Source: Paenibacillus ottowii (lineage in GTDB: Bacteria > Bacillota > Bacilli > Paenibacillales > Paenibacillaceae). From it: a stretch of 64,000 nt of DNA. The notes below the pieces were generated by a model. It made no database searches and had not been told where the DNA came from. It was given only the letters and a program-made list of their open reading frames with translations. The position numbers were made by a program, and so were the translations under genes. The number at the start of each line of letters is the position of its first letter. Within the stretch, counting starts at the first letter, position 1. Below, one piece after another: positions 25,227 to 33,586 of this stretch. The DNA is taken from positions 124,001 through 188,000 of the forward strand of contig NZ_VIJZ01000010.1 in NCBI RefSeq assembly GCF_006874425.1. The letters are read 5' to 3'.

Positions 25227-25990
25227 ACTCATCCGGGCTGTTCAAAGATTTGATACGCCATGAATTTCGAAATAAAGGAAGCTGGAGAAAGCAAAGTAGC
25301 AATCGACTGCCCAGATCGTGGAGGCTTGTATATTTCTCATTTTTTCTAATTGCGGCGTTCACGATTTCCTTGTATTTTGCGCTTCACAACCAACTCGAAT
25401 TGACAAGGCTGTGGTATGTCACCCTGGGCCTGCCGTACATGATCGTTTTTATGGGTGTAGGAACACTCAGAAGAGAATGGGAAAATGATACCTACGGCTG
25501 GTGGCTGACCCTTCCTTATCCGCGTATGTGGTTGATCAGCGCCAAATGGATTGCTGCTATTTTACAAACCATTGTCGTGATATTGATCCTGTTTGTGGTA
25601 GGTTCTCTATACGCGCTGTTTATCTCATCGACCATACAGGCTTATACGTTTGCGGATACAGCGTCTTTTATGCTAGCCGGCTTGAACTGGTTTGTGATGA
25701 TTATCGGCTTTACTCCGTTGGTTATTGCGGTGGGTCTGCTAACGGCCAGCACTAAATACAGCACTTTGCGGCCGCTTAGCCCGATCCTGTGGATTCTTTT
25801 GATGGGCGGAGGGAGTATTTTCTATTGGTCAGGCGATCTGCGGATTTATGAGCAGTTTGATCGTGTCCAAAACGGACATTGGTTTCCCTTTACTTGGCAT
25901 TTCCCGGTCGCAGTGTTGATCAGTTGGATGGTTGCATATGTCTTAGTTCGACTGAATGCTTATTTACTGGAGAAAAAGCTGTCGCTTTAG
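25223..25990 (+). CDS. ABC-2 type transporter permease
   Basis: A 255-residue membrane protein with about six hydrophobic segments and a charged N-terminus; hydrophobic content and arrangement are those of ABC-2 permeases. GTG 25223 overlaps the ATPase stop by four bases and has AAGGAG eight bases upstream, so it is preferred to GTG 25214. No substrate can be deduced. Confidence 0.85.
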   Translation: MNSSGLFKDLIRHEFRNKGSWRKQSSNRLPRSWRLVYFSFFLIAAFTISLYFALHNQLELTRLWYVTLGLPYMIVFMGVGTLRREWENDTYGWWLTLPYPRMWLISAKWIAAILQTIVVILILFVVGSLYALFISSTIQAYTFADTASFMLAGLNWFVMIIGFTPLVIAVGLLTASTKYSTLRPLSPILWILLMGGGSIFYWSGDLRIYEQFDRVQNGHWFPFTWHFPVAVLISWMVAYVLVRLNAYLLEKKLSL

Positions 25991-26028
25991 TTTAGATAAG
26001 TGATTATATAACAGAAAGGAATTTCACC

Positions 26029-26523
26029 ATGACGACAATATTCATATATGCCTTGATGGCGGTTCTGGTGGGGCTGATGATCTGGTTGAGAACCAAAAGA
26101 CGAAGGGGTCCGGTAAAAGGTAACGGATTCCGGATTTTGCTCCCCCTGTTTATCGCTTTCCCGCTTATGATGGTATCCCTATATCAATTGATGCATATTC
26201 CTGGTCAGACGCATGCGCTTCCCGCCTTTTGGGAGCTGCTGGTCGCCGGGCTGCTAGGGGTTCTGTTTGGCTATGTCATTTTGCTGCATACGGCGTATGA
26301 AAAACGGGATGACGGTCTTATTTATCCCAAGCCGAACCAATATTTCAAATACATTATTATCGCCATTATTTTGATTCGCGTCGTTTTGACCCAGTATCTC
26401 AGTAGTTTGGGTACAAGCGAAATTAGCATGCTGGCCATTACGATGGCGCTGGTGTATATCTCGATCTGGCGGATTGGGAGCTTCATCAAGTTTCGGAGGA
26501 CGTTATCTGTATCCCAATATTAA
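26029..26523 (+). CDS. CcdC-like (DUF1453) membrane protein
   Basis: A 164-residue protein with four or five membrane segments. The N-terminal pattern (membrane span, then LRTKRRRGPVKGNGFRILLPLF) and the central GLIYPKPNQYFKYIIIAIILIRVVLTQYL fit the CcdC/DUF1453 family, linked in Bacillus to the cytochrome c biogenesis locus but without a proven function. It lies 38 bases after the ABC permease and may belong to the same transcript; a terminator follows. Confidence 0.75.
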   Translation: MTTIFIYALMAVLVGLMIWLRTKRRRGPVKGNGFRILLPLFIAFPLMMVSLYQLMHIPGQTHALPAFWELLVAGLLGVLFGYVILLHTAYEKRDDGLIYPKPNQYFKYIIIAIILIRVVLTQYLSSLGTSEISMLAITMALVYISIWRIGSFIKFRRTLSVSQY

Positions 26524-26885
26524 TGAGGTTACAGCGGCTTACTATTCCCAAAGCGTTTCATTCGCTTGGCGATAGGAGCCGCTTTTTTGGCGGGACTAAC
26601 TTTATAAGTACATGCTATTTAAATAAAACGGTGAAGATGATCATACATTGTTATGGCTTTCCATATCCTTTATTCGAAGGTTTGTGCTTGCGTGGCAACG
26701 GTTATAAGTATAAAAATTCAAAGAAGGAAAGAAGGGTTATTAGGTTTCAAATGATTGAAATGGGGTTTAAAGTTAGGTAGGTGGGGAAGAGTTCATACTT
26801 TCGTAGTTAACTGCAACTATATTAGTTACATAAAAAGAGACTATGTTCCACATTCTATTTTACAGGTTGAGAGGGGCTTACATTC
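26524..26885. other. Intergenic region between the CcdC-like gene and the stalk/SnoaL gene
   Basis: Holds the terminator at 26532-26588, then about 300 bases of AT-rich sequence with no convincing gene. The promoter of the following gene is expected around 26780-26850 but no clear hexamer pair stands out. Confidence 0.4.
26532..26588 (+). terminator. Terminator after the CcdC-like gene
   Basis: AGCGGCT pairs with AGCCGCT, with an inner AAGCG/CGCTT stem, followed by TTTTTT. Confidence 0.65.
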
Positions 26886-28103
26886 ATGAAAAAACATACG
26901 GTTACTGCTGCGATTGCTGGCTTGCTTGTTCTGACTTCTGCTGTACCGGCTTTAGCAGCCGACGCAAAACCTGCTACGGGTATTCAAGTTTGGGTAGACG
27001 GCAAGAAGGAGGCTTACAACATAGCACCTATTGTGAGAAATAAGCAGGTTTTAATTCCTTTGAGACAGTTGGCATCCAGTTTAGGAATTCCGCTGGACGC
27101 CAAGCATGTTACGTTCAATACAGCTCGTCAAAGTACCACCATTCGATATGACCAGGCCACCGTTGTTCTGGTGTCAGGCAATCCGGAAGCGCAGATTAAC
27201 GGGATTAAGGTACCACTGTCCACCTCTCCCATCTTGACCAAGCAAGGGGTAACCTATGTGCCAGTCGATGTCGTCAAAGAAGCGTGGGGCAAGCAAGTGA
27301 TGTGGGACCCGGCGAGCCAAACCCTGCAAATCGGGGTAAGCAATAAGGATAAGGTTGTAGAGATCCTTAAGAGCTTTGAAACGGGTGATACAAAAGCAGC
27401 CGAGGCTTGGATCAGCAAAGATCAGTATATTCAGCATAATCCGAGCTTTGCTAGCGGGAAAGATGCCTTGTTGCAAGCGATTAGCCAATCGAAGGGAGCC
27501 AACGTGCTGGTTGAAATTCAGCGGGTTATTCAGGACGGCAATCATGTAGCTGTACATTATAAAAAGTCTATTGCAGGGAAAACGAGCATTGTTTTTGATA
27601 TTTTCCGCTTCGATAGCAATGGTAAAATTGTTGAGCATTGGGACAACATGCAGGACTCGGCTCCAAACAATCCAAGCGGACACACTATGATTGACGGAAC
27701 AACACAAATCACAGATCTTAATCAAACGGAGACGAACAAAACGCTGATCCGCAAGTTTGTGGATGACGTGCTGGTTGGCAAAAATCGTGCAGCTTTGGAA
27801 AGCTATTATAATGGGGATCAGTATACTCAGCATAATCCTCTTTTTAGTGACGGTGTATCCAGTCTGAAGCAGGCATTAACCGCAGCGGGTCAGGGAGCGT
27901 CTTTTGGATATGATCAGGTGCATATGGTTCTTGGAGAAGGCAACTTCGTGCTGGTAGTAAGTGAATTGAAATCTCCTAAAGGAACCTCAGCCGCTGTTTA
28001 TGACTTGTTCCGTGTGGAGAACGGCAAAATAGCCGAGCATTGGGATGTAGTTCAGGAGATTCCAGCTAAAACAGAGTGGAAAAATACGAACGGTAAATTT
28101 TAG
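26886..28103 (+). CDS. Secreted fusion of copper-amine-oxidase-like N domain and two SnoaL-like domains
   Basis: A 405-residue exported protein. Signal peptide 1-24 (PALA). Residues about 30-150 form the stalk domain named after copper amine oxidase N-termini (GIQVWVDGKKEAYNIAPIVR, VLIPLRQLASSLG, TYVPVDVVKEAWG), common in Paenibacillus wall proteins. Two tandem SnoaL/NTF2-like domains follow (about 155-265 and 280-400), each with QYIQHNP or QYTQHNP, a VHYK or VSELK strand, FDIFRF/YDLFRV and a KI(V/A)EHWD motif. SnoaL-like domains bind small polar ligands; no catalytic function can be assigned. GAGGGG lies nine bases before ATG. Confidence 0.85.
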   Translation: MKKHTVTAAIAGLLVLTSAVPALAADAKPATGIQVWVDGKKEAYNIAPIVRNKQVLIPLRQLASSLGIPLDAKHVTFNTARQSTTIRYDQATVVLVSGNPEAQINGIKVPLSTSPILTKQGVTYVPVDVVKEAWGKQVMWDPASQTLQIGVSNKDKVVEILKSFETGDTKAAEAWISKDQYIQHNPSFASGKDALLQAISQSKGANVLVEIQRVIQDGNHVAVHYKKSIAGKTSIVFDIFRFDSNGKIVEHWDNMQDSAPNNPSGHTMIDGTTQITDLNQTETNKTLIRKFVDDVLVGKNRAALESYYNGDQYTQHNPLFSDGVSSLKQALTAAGQGASFGYDQVHMVLGEGNFVLVVSELKSPKGTSAAVYDLFRVENGKIAEHWDVVQEIPAKTEWKNTNGKF

Positions 28104-28191
28104 AAAATGCGCTTATAGTGTGATCTGATTGGCACTGTCCAGACCGTCCGCTTCCTGTTAAAATGGTGCAAACACATCAGGGGGTTGGACG

Positions 28192-28869
28192 GTGGAAGAC
28201 CTGAAGCAACGCGTGGGCTGCTTGCATGCGCATCACTCGAATATAGCTTATATGGAACGAGCTTTTGCTTCTTATGAGGTGGAGCTGGTACATTTTGTGG
28301 AACCGGGACTTATGCGCCGGGTTTCGTCGGACCCGCATTTTTCTGCAGATGATGCCAGTCGCAAGGTAGAGGAGCAACTGAGATGGATGTCGCAAAGCGA
28401 TCTAGACGTTATTTTGATAACGTGCACGAATTATATCGCTTTGGCGGAGAAGGTTCAAGGGACCATGTCTACACCAATAGTCGCACTGGATGAGCCCTTT
28501 TTTCATGAGATATGCGATGATTTGCTGCCACGCACCTTGGTCTTCACGAATCCAGCTACCGTAGAGGGGACGATGAAGCGTCTTTATCATATGGCCAGTC
28601 TGTTAGGCAAGCCGAACCTCTCTTCTTTGATAGAGGTCAAGGTGGTGGAGAACGCCTTTGAACTGATTATGCAGGGACGCAAAGATGAGTATGAGGAATT
28701 GCTCGTTCGTTCATTGCATGAACTGAGGAAAGCTGATCCAGGCAGAGGGCTAGCTGTAGCACAGTTATCCATGGTCGACGCTGCGTTACAGGTGGAGCTG
28801 GAGACAGGGCGAACGATTGGAAATCCTTTAAGGTCGTTGGTGAATTTAATTGAGGTTTTGTTAGGTTAA
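28192..28869 (+). CDS. Asp/Glu racemase-superfamily-like protein
   Basis: A 225-residue cytosolic protein. The segment DVILITCTNYIALAEKV (about 82-98) has the Cys-Thr-Asn motif of the first catalytic Cys in Asp/Glu/hydantoin racemases. The fold order (HAHHSN near the start, VFTNPATVEG, ELEEVK-like helices) fits the superfamily, but a second catalytic Cys at the usual C-terminal place is not evident, so racemase activity is doubtful. GTG start with AGGGGG seven bases upstream. Not assignable to a pathway. Confidence 0.6.
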   Translation: MEDLKQRVGCLHAHHSNIAYMERAFASYEVELVHFVEPGLMRRVSSDPHFSADDASRKVEEQLRWMSQSDLDVILITCTNYIALAEKVQGTMSTPIVALDEPFFHEICDDLLPRTLVFTNPATVEGTMKRLYHMASLLGKPNLSSLIEVKVVENAFELIMQGRKDEYEELLVRSLHELRKADPGRGLAVAQLSMVDAALQVELETGRTIGNPLRSLVNLIEVLLG

Positions 28870-28881
28870 ATAAGTACAGCC

Positions 28882-28928
28882 AAAAGAACTTCCAACCCAT
28901 TTTTGGGACAGTGGAAGTTCTTTTTTTG
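28882..28928. terminator. Bidirectional terminator between the racemase-like and LacI genes
   Basis: AAGAACTTCCA pairs with TGGAAGTTCTT, with inner CCCA/TGGG, flanked by T residues on both strands. Confidence 0.8.
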
Positions 28929-28961
28929 GAGTTGGTGGGTGGGGTACCTCTGTGCTGTTCA

Positions 28962-29966
28962 TCAGGGATTCTGTTGGTCTTGGAAGATGGATGCTGCGCC
29001 TGCCGATTCTCTTTGGACAAGCGTAACGTACAACCGTTCATGCTCCACGTCTTCCCCGGCAATGATTTTGAGAACCTGTTCGGCGGCTACAGCGCCCCAT
29101 TTGCGTTTGGAATAGTCTATCGTGGTCAGCCGGGGCTGAATATATTGCGCCAGCTCGATATTATCAAAGCCGACGATATGAACATCCTTGCCAATGGTAA
29201 GCTCTGACTGGGCCATTCGATTGTAAAAACCTACGGCCATTTCATCATTGAGACAAAATACGGCTACAGGCTCCGAATCCGGGTCAGCCTGATGCTGTAA
29301 AATGATCTCGGCCGCCTGCTCACCGCCGGATTTCTCAAAATTGCCGCCAATTTCGACCATCTCGGCGACACCGCTGCGCTCAATGGTCTGCTTGACCGCC
29401 TGCATCCGCTGCCATGAATCATAAGAGCCTTCCGGTCCGGTCACAACATATAGCTTGCGGTGTCCCAATTCCAAGAGATGCTCTACTGCGAGCGCGGCAC
29501 CTGCTTTGTTATCCAGCAACACCTGGTTAATGTTGGGGTGATTCAATTCGCGGTCTAATACGACAATTTTATGTCCGCGCTCGGCGTAGTTCAGCAGCTC
29601 CTGACTATCAAACGTCTGATCCAGTACGATGGCTCCATCAATCATGCGTTCTGGCAGCATTCGATGAGATTGCTTGCCGCTGCATACAATGAGGTCATAG
29701 CCCTTGCGGTTTAAAATTTCCTTGATGCCGTACAGTAAATCTCCATAAACGTCTCCGCGAAAATCTGTGAGGAAAACGCCAATAATTTTGGTTTGCCTTT
29801 TCTTGAGATTGCGTGCGGCGGCATTTGGTACATAATTAAGCTCTTTGGCAATGGCCAAAATACGTGCGCAAGTCTCCTCTGTTACCTTATCGCTACCGTT
29901 CAAAGCGTATGAAACGGTAGATATGGAAACGCCCGCCTGTTTGGCGATATCTTTAATGCTGACCAC
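28962..29966 (-). CDS. LacI-family regulator of the beta-1,2-glucan locus
   Basis: A 334-residue LacI/GalR repressor with N-terminal HTH (SIKDIAKQAGVSISTVSYALNGS) and sensor domain (DVHIVGFDNIELAQYIQPRLTTIDY). GTG 29966 follows AAGGAGGTGA and is preferred over a longer frame from 30023. It stands downstream of the GH94 and GH3 genes on the same strand. The control region of that locus has two identical GAAACGTTTC palindromes of LacI type, so this is the likely repressor of the whole locus. Inducer unknown, plausibly sophorose or a related beta-1,2-linked sugar. Confidence 0.88.
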   Translation of the reverse strand: MVSIKDIAKQAGVSISTVSYALNGSDKVTEETCARILAIAKELNYVPNAAARNLKKRQTKIIGVFLTDFRGDVYGDLLYGIKEILNRKGYDLIVCSGKQSHRMLPERMIDGAIVLDQTFDSQELLNYAERGHKIVVLDRELNHPNINQVLLDNKAGAALAVEHLLELGHRKLYVVTGPEGSYDSWQRMQAVKQTIERSGVAEMVEIGGNFEKSGGEQAAEIILQHQADPDSEPVAVFCLNDEMAVGFYNRMAQSELTIGKDVHIVGFDNIELAQYIQPRLTTIDYSKRKWGAVAAEQVLKIIAGEDVEHERLYVTLVQRESAGAASIFQDQQNP

Positions 29967-30062
29967 AGCGTCACCTCCTTGTGTCCGTCTTATATGTGCT
30001 ATTGTATATGCATTATTAACCACATATCTATTCCAAATGTCGTAGTTCTACATGCAAGCAGC

Positions 30063-30096
30063 AAAGGGCGATCCCGTAAGATCGCCAACCCTTTGT
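30063..30096 (-). terminator. Weak terminator-like hairpin after the GH94 gene
   Basis: GGCGATC pairs with GATCGCC within an AAAGGG/CCCTTT frame. On the minus strand only three T residues follow, so it is a poor terminator and may let transcription continue into the LacI gene. Confidence 0.4.
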
Positions 30097-30132
30097 TGCT
30101 ATACCTGATTTTGCTTACGATATCATTCAGTT

Positions 30133-33100
30133 CTATAAAACAATCTCCAGACGGTGCACACCGTCATGGTTTGCTAATGCCTGCTCGAAGGTCTCACGTT
30201 TGATACGCAAGGCACCGGAACGGTAGCGATTATCATCAGCGGGCTCGCTTTCCAGAGGGACTCCGTTCAATACTGCACGTCCTTGCTCACCGTTCGTATG
30301 CTCTTGCAGCATGCGGTAGACAAAAGTGACGGGTTTCCCTGCAAAGGAAAATCTAAATTCCAATCCGTCGAGATCGTCCGGCAACACAGGGTCCAGAATC
30401 AGGTCCTCGCCTGACTGACGAATACCGAGAACATTGGATATGAGCTGATTCATGTAGATTCCCGGACCGCTGGAATAAATTCTCCAGCCACCCTTGACGG
30501 GGACGGCTCCTTCCCGTAGTTCACCAAACCGCTCCTGTGCTTCATAGCGGGTTTTAAATTTACCATCCGAGCTACTGAAATAGGCATTGCTTTGGCGCCA
30601 GTCGGCATTCGGTACGGTCGCACGGATGCCGACCGGATTGATGAGCTTCAGGCTGTGCCAAGCGTCATCCTTGCGTCCTAACTTGGCCATCGCTTCCACA
30701 AAGCGGATATGGGCATGTACATATTGCAGTCCGACTTCACGTCCGAAGTTGGCCGCTTGCTCTGCGCGCTTGAAGTGCGAACTCACACCACCGTCATATT
30801 GTGCAGGACGGTTCATCAGACGCACACCATCCGGGCAGAGAAACTGCTCGCGGATGAGCTGCTCATGAGCCAATGCTTGCTCAGGCGTGAGCAACTGGCT
30901 AATCATGCTGCGTGTCATCGGCAGCAAGCGGTAGTGAATTCCCGTCTCGGTGTCGGACGGATGGAGCATGAGCTTAGGTTGACCAGGCTCTTCCATATAT
31001 ACGAAGCCTGGGATAATTCCGCTCTCCAGCATGTAGCGATTGAAGTCTTTACGGATGCCGTTCGCCATCTGATGTAAATCTTGTGCGATCTTATCAGCTC
31101 CGCTTACTACGTTGGCTGGAGCTTGCTCCAACGCAGCAGCAAAGTTACGAACCACCTGGTAGGTGAGTGCGACCGTCCAGCTGCTCGCCATGTATTGCTT
31201 CAGCTGCGCATTGGCTGGCTGGAGGGTGTCGTCCCAATCGCCGTCACCGTAAGCCGATAAGTACGTGTCATGCAGGAAATTCTCCCGAATATATTCGATC
31301 TCCTTCAGGGCATGTTCCATGAGAGTCGCGGTCTGCTTGGTATAATCGAAAGTATGCCGATGGGTGTAAGGAACATTTTCTTCCAGAATACTGTAATCAC
31401 GGGTCGCGGTCAAATAATCGCCCAATACCTTGAGCGGCCAAACGATAATATCCCCATGGCTTTCTTCTTGCTGTACGTGAGTATAGTTGTCGAACATAAA
31501 CCATTGCGGCCAGTTTCCAGTGTCTTCATACTGATGGCTGAATACCGTTAGCAAAATGGAACGAACCTCATCAAACTTTTGCACCGCCGAGAAGTATTCT
31601 ACAGGTCCCTGACATACATCGCGTGTTCCCCAAGCTGCTCCGCCGTATTGCTCCAGACCGTGAGGTACAGAGTAGTGGACGAGCATATTGTGGGTGTACC
31701 ACCAGGCCACGGCGTTCACACGGAATAGCTCGCTCGTTTCCTGTTGACCAAGTGTCAGATGGAAGCCATTCATAAGCTCGGCAAAATATTCCCGGTAGCG
31801 CTCGCGCTCCTCCTCAAAGGAGGCGTGAGGCTCCTTGCGTGCTGGGTCTTTCCCGGACGAACGGCCATGCAGCCAACCCTGTACCGTGCAGGTCCATTCG
31901 CTGCTCTCACCCAGTTCCAGCACGACCAAGGATGCATCAGGTGAAGCCTTGCCCCGCAGGAGTGCGTGAGCGTCGCTTACCTGCTGTAATGGAGCGCCTG
32001 CTACATGCATTCGGTACAAAAGATCCGGATAAGCCTCGGCGCTTAGGGAAGCGGAATCAGCTCTAAAGAGCAGGTCGTCACCTTCGCGTTCCATATGAAA
32101 CGGAAGCTCATATTCGTTCACATGCATAGACATTTGCTGAGTGATCAGGAATGGGTAAGCTTTGCCGCTTGCTGAACGCAAGTGAAGCCGTACTTCCGGG
32201 CGATCAGCATTCGTATGGTTTGTAATAATGAATGTATCGTCAGCCGTTTTGTAATACCAGCGCACATAATTAAAGCCAATCTCAAACAGGGAAGGCATGG
32301 TGAGCAGGTGGTATTTTCCTTGAATGCCGACGTAGATACGTTGACCGGATGTCTTGGGAATATTGAGCGCATTACGTACGTTGGTGATCATCTTGTTGAA
32401 ATTCGTATTGCCGATCACGAGCTGGGAATTGAATACCCCGCACATATAGGAGGTCGTTGTAATGGTTTCTTCCTTACCTCCAGAGTAATGCCCACCCATT
32501 AAAATGTGTCCGTGAGGACGTTCTACACGAAGCTCTTTGGATTTGAGTACGATATGCTCATAGCTTTCCGTAAAAAAGGAAAGTAGTTCATCACCATCCC
32601 GCTCTTCTTCCTGGCGTTTTGGGAAAAGCTGCTCCACTTCGGCAGCGGTCAAATCCAGTGTGCACAGTGGCTCACCGATGGTTTGCGCTGGAGCTACGCG
32701 CTCTGCCTGGAACTCACTTGCGATGCGCGCTGGGATGATGTTCGCGGAAGCGTCCGCTAGCACGGCCGCTACTTCTTCACGTGCTTTGGTCACCAGCTCC
32801 TGATACTCCAGCTTCGTCACTGCGGCCGGATGGTTCGGCTGGAACAGACCGTAAAATGTAAAGCGAGCTTCCCCGGCGAGTTTTACCCGCTCAGATTGCA
32901 GCGCTGTATAAGCAAATTCGTATTGGTACACTTCATTGGCGAGCGAATCGCGGCGGAGTGCTTCCGGCTCATTCGTTTCCTTGTAAGAAAGTCCAAAGAA
33001 CTGAAACCCATCTGTCGAGTATCCGACAGTGCGGGTTAACGAGCCTTGTTGAATGTAAGGAAATGCCTGATTTTGCGGCTGATTCTGACGGGAACAAACG

Positions 33101-33573
33101 GTATAGCCTCTTTGTTCATCATGATAGACAGTGTGGTCAATATATTGAGACAAATAAGCTTCATTACTGCGTACAGCAGCGGTATCGGCAATGCCGAGGT
33201 CCTGACCGTACACAATATCTGCTTCAACGTCATCGCCCTGTAGGGTTACATCCCAGAACCATACTCCCAGGCGGCTGAGTGTGAAGGTCACCTGATAGCC
33301 TACACCGGCAGTGAAACCTTCCCAAATAATCTGCTGATCTGTTTGTCGGATTACGCCAGGTGAACGAACTCCCAGCAGAGGAGTAATGCTTACACCGGAA
33401 GGACGATACAGTCTCAAGTACAGATTGTTCAGGGAACCATCGACTGAATTGGTCAACAGTTGGTTGATCATCGTTGAGCCGTGGGCAATCTTGTATACAT
33501 CACCGCTGCTTAAGAAGGTAAAGGACAGGTCTCCGGCTCGCAGCAAAATATTTTGATCCAGACTTGTATTCAT
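30133..33573 (-). CDS. GH94 family phosphorylase, probable 1,2-beta-oligoglucan phosphorylase
   Basis: A cytosolic phosphorylase of about 1,146 residues, without signal peptide. It has the GH94 (alpha/alpha)6 barrel with TRDVCQGP, DTGNWPQWFMFDNY and the general-acid region DGDWDD (about 778-783). Length and neighbours match the 1,2-beta-oligoglucan phosphorylase of Listeria innocua, which releases glucose-1-phosphate from sophoro-oligosaccharides and is encoded beside a GH3 enzyme and an ABC importer in the same way. Other GH94 specificities (cellobiose, laminaribiose) are less likely by size and context. Start at ATG 33573, or TTG 33576; the GH3 gene ends ten to thirteen bases before, so they are co-transcribed. 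Confidence 0.85.
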   Translation of the reverse strand: MNTSLDQNILLRAGDLSFTFLSSGDVYKIAHGSTMINQLLTNSVDGSLNNLYLRLYRPSGVSITPLLGVRSPGVIRQTDQQIIWEGFTAGVGYQVTFTLSRLGVWFWDVTLQGDDVEADIVYGQDLGIADTAAVRSNEAYLSQYIDHTVYHDEQRGYTVCSRQNQPQNQAFPYIQQGSLTRTVGYSTDGFQFFGLSYKETNEPEALRRDSLANEVYQYEFAYTALQSERVKLAGEARFTFYGLFQPNHPAAVTKLEYQELVTKAREEVAAVLADASANIIPARIASEFQAERVAPAQTIGEPLCTLDLTAAEVEQLFPKRQEEERDGDELLSFFTESYEHIVLKSKELRVERPHGHILMGGHYSGGKEETITTTSYMCGVFNSQLVIGNTNFNKMITNVRNALNIPKTSGQRIYVGIQGKYHLLTMPSLFEIGFNYVRWYYKTADDTFIITNHTNADRPEVRLHLRSASGKAYPFLITQQMSMHVNEYELPFHMEREGDDLLFRADSASLSAEAYPDLLYRMHVAGAPLQQVSDAHALLRGKASPDASLVVLELGESSEWTCTVQGWLHGRSSGKDPARKEPHASFEEERERYREYFAELMNGFHLTLGQQETSELFRVNAVAWWYTHNMLVHYSVPHGLEQYGGAAWGTRDVCQGPVEYFSAVQKFDEVRSILLTVFSHQYEDTGNWPQWFMFDNYTHVQQEESHGDIIVWPLKVLGDYLTATRDYSILEENVPYTHRHTFDYTKQTATLMEHALKEIEYIRENFLHDTYLSAYGDGDWDDTLQPANAQLKQYMASSWTVALTYQVVRNFAAALEQAPANVVSGADKIAQDLHQMANGIRKDFNRYMLESGIIPGFVYMEEPGQPKLMLHPSDTETGIHYRLLPMTRSMISQLLTPEQALAHEQLIREQFLCPDGVRLMNRPAQYDGGVSSHFKRAEQAANFGREVGLQYVHAHIRFVEAMAKLGRKDDAWHSLKLINPVGIRATVPNADWRQSNAYFSSSDGKFKTRYEAQERFGELREGAVPVKGGWRIYSSGPGIYMNQLISNVLGIRQSGEDLILDPVLPDDLDGLEFRFSFAGKPVTFVYRMLQEHTNGEQGRAVLNGVPLESEPADDNRYRSGALRIKRETFEQALANHDGVHRLEIVL

Positions 33574-33586
33574 CAAAGGGAACGCC

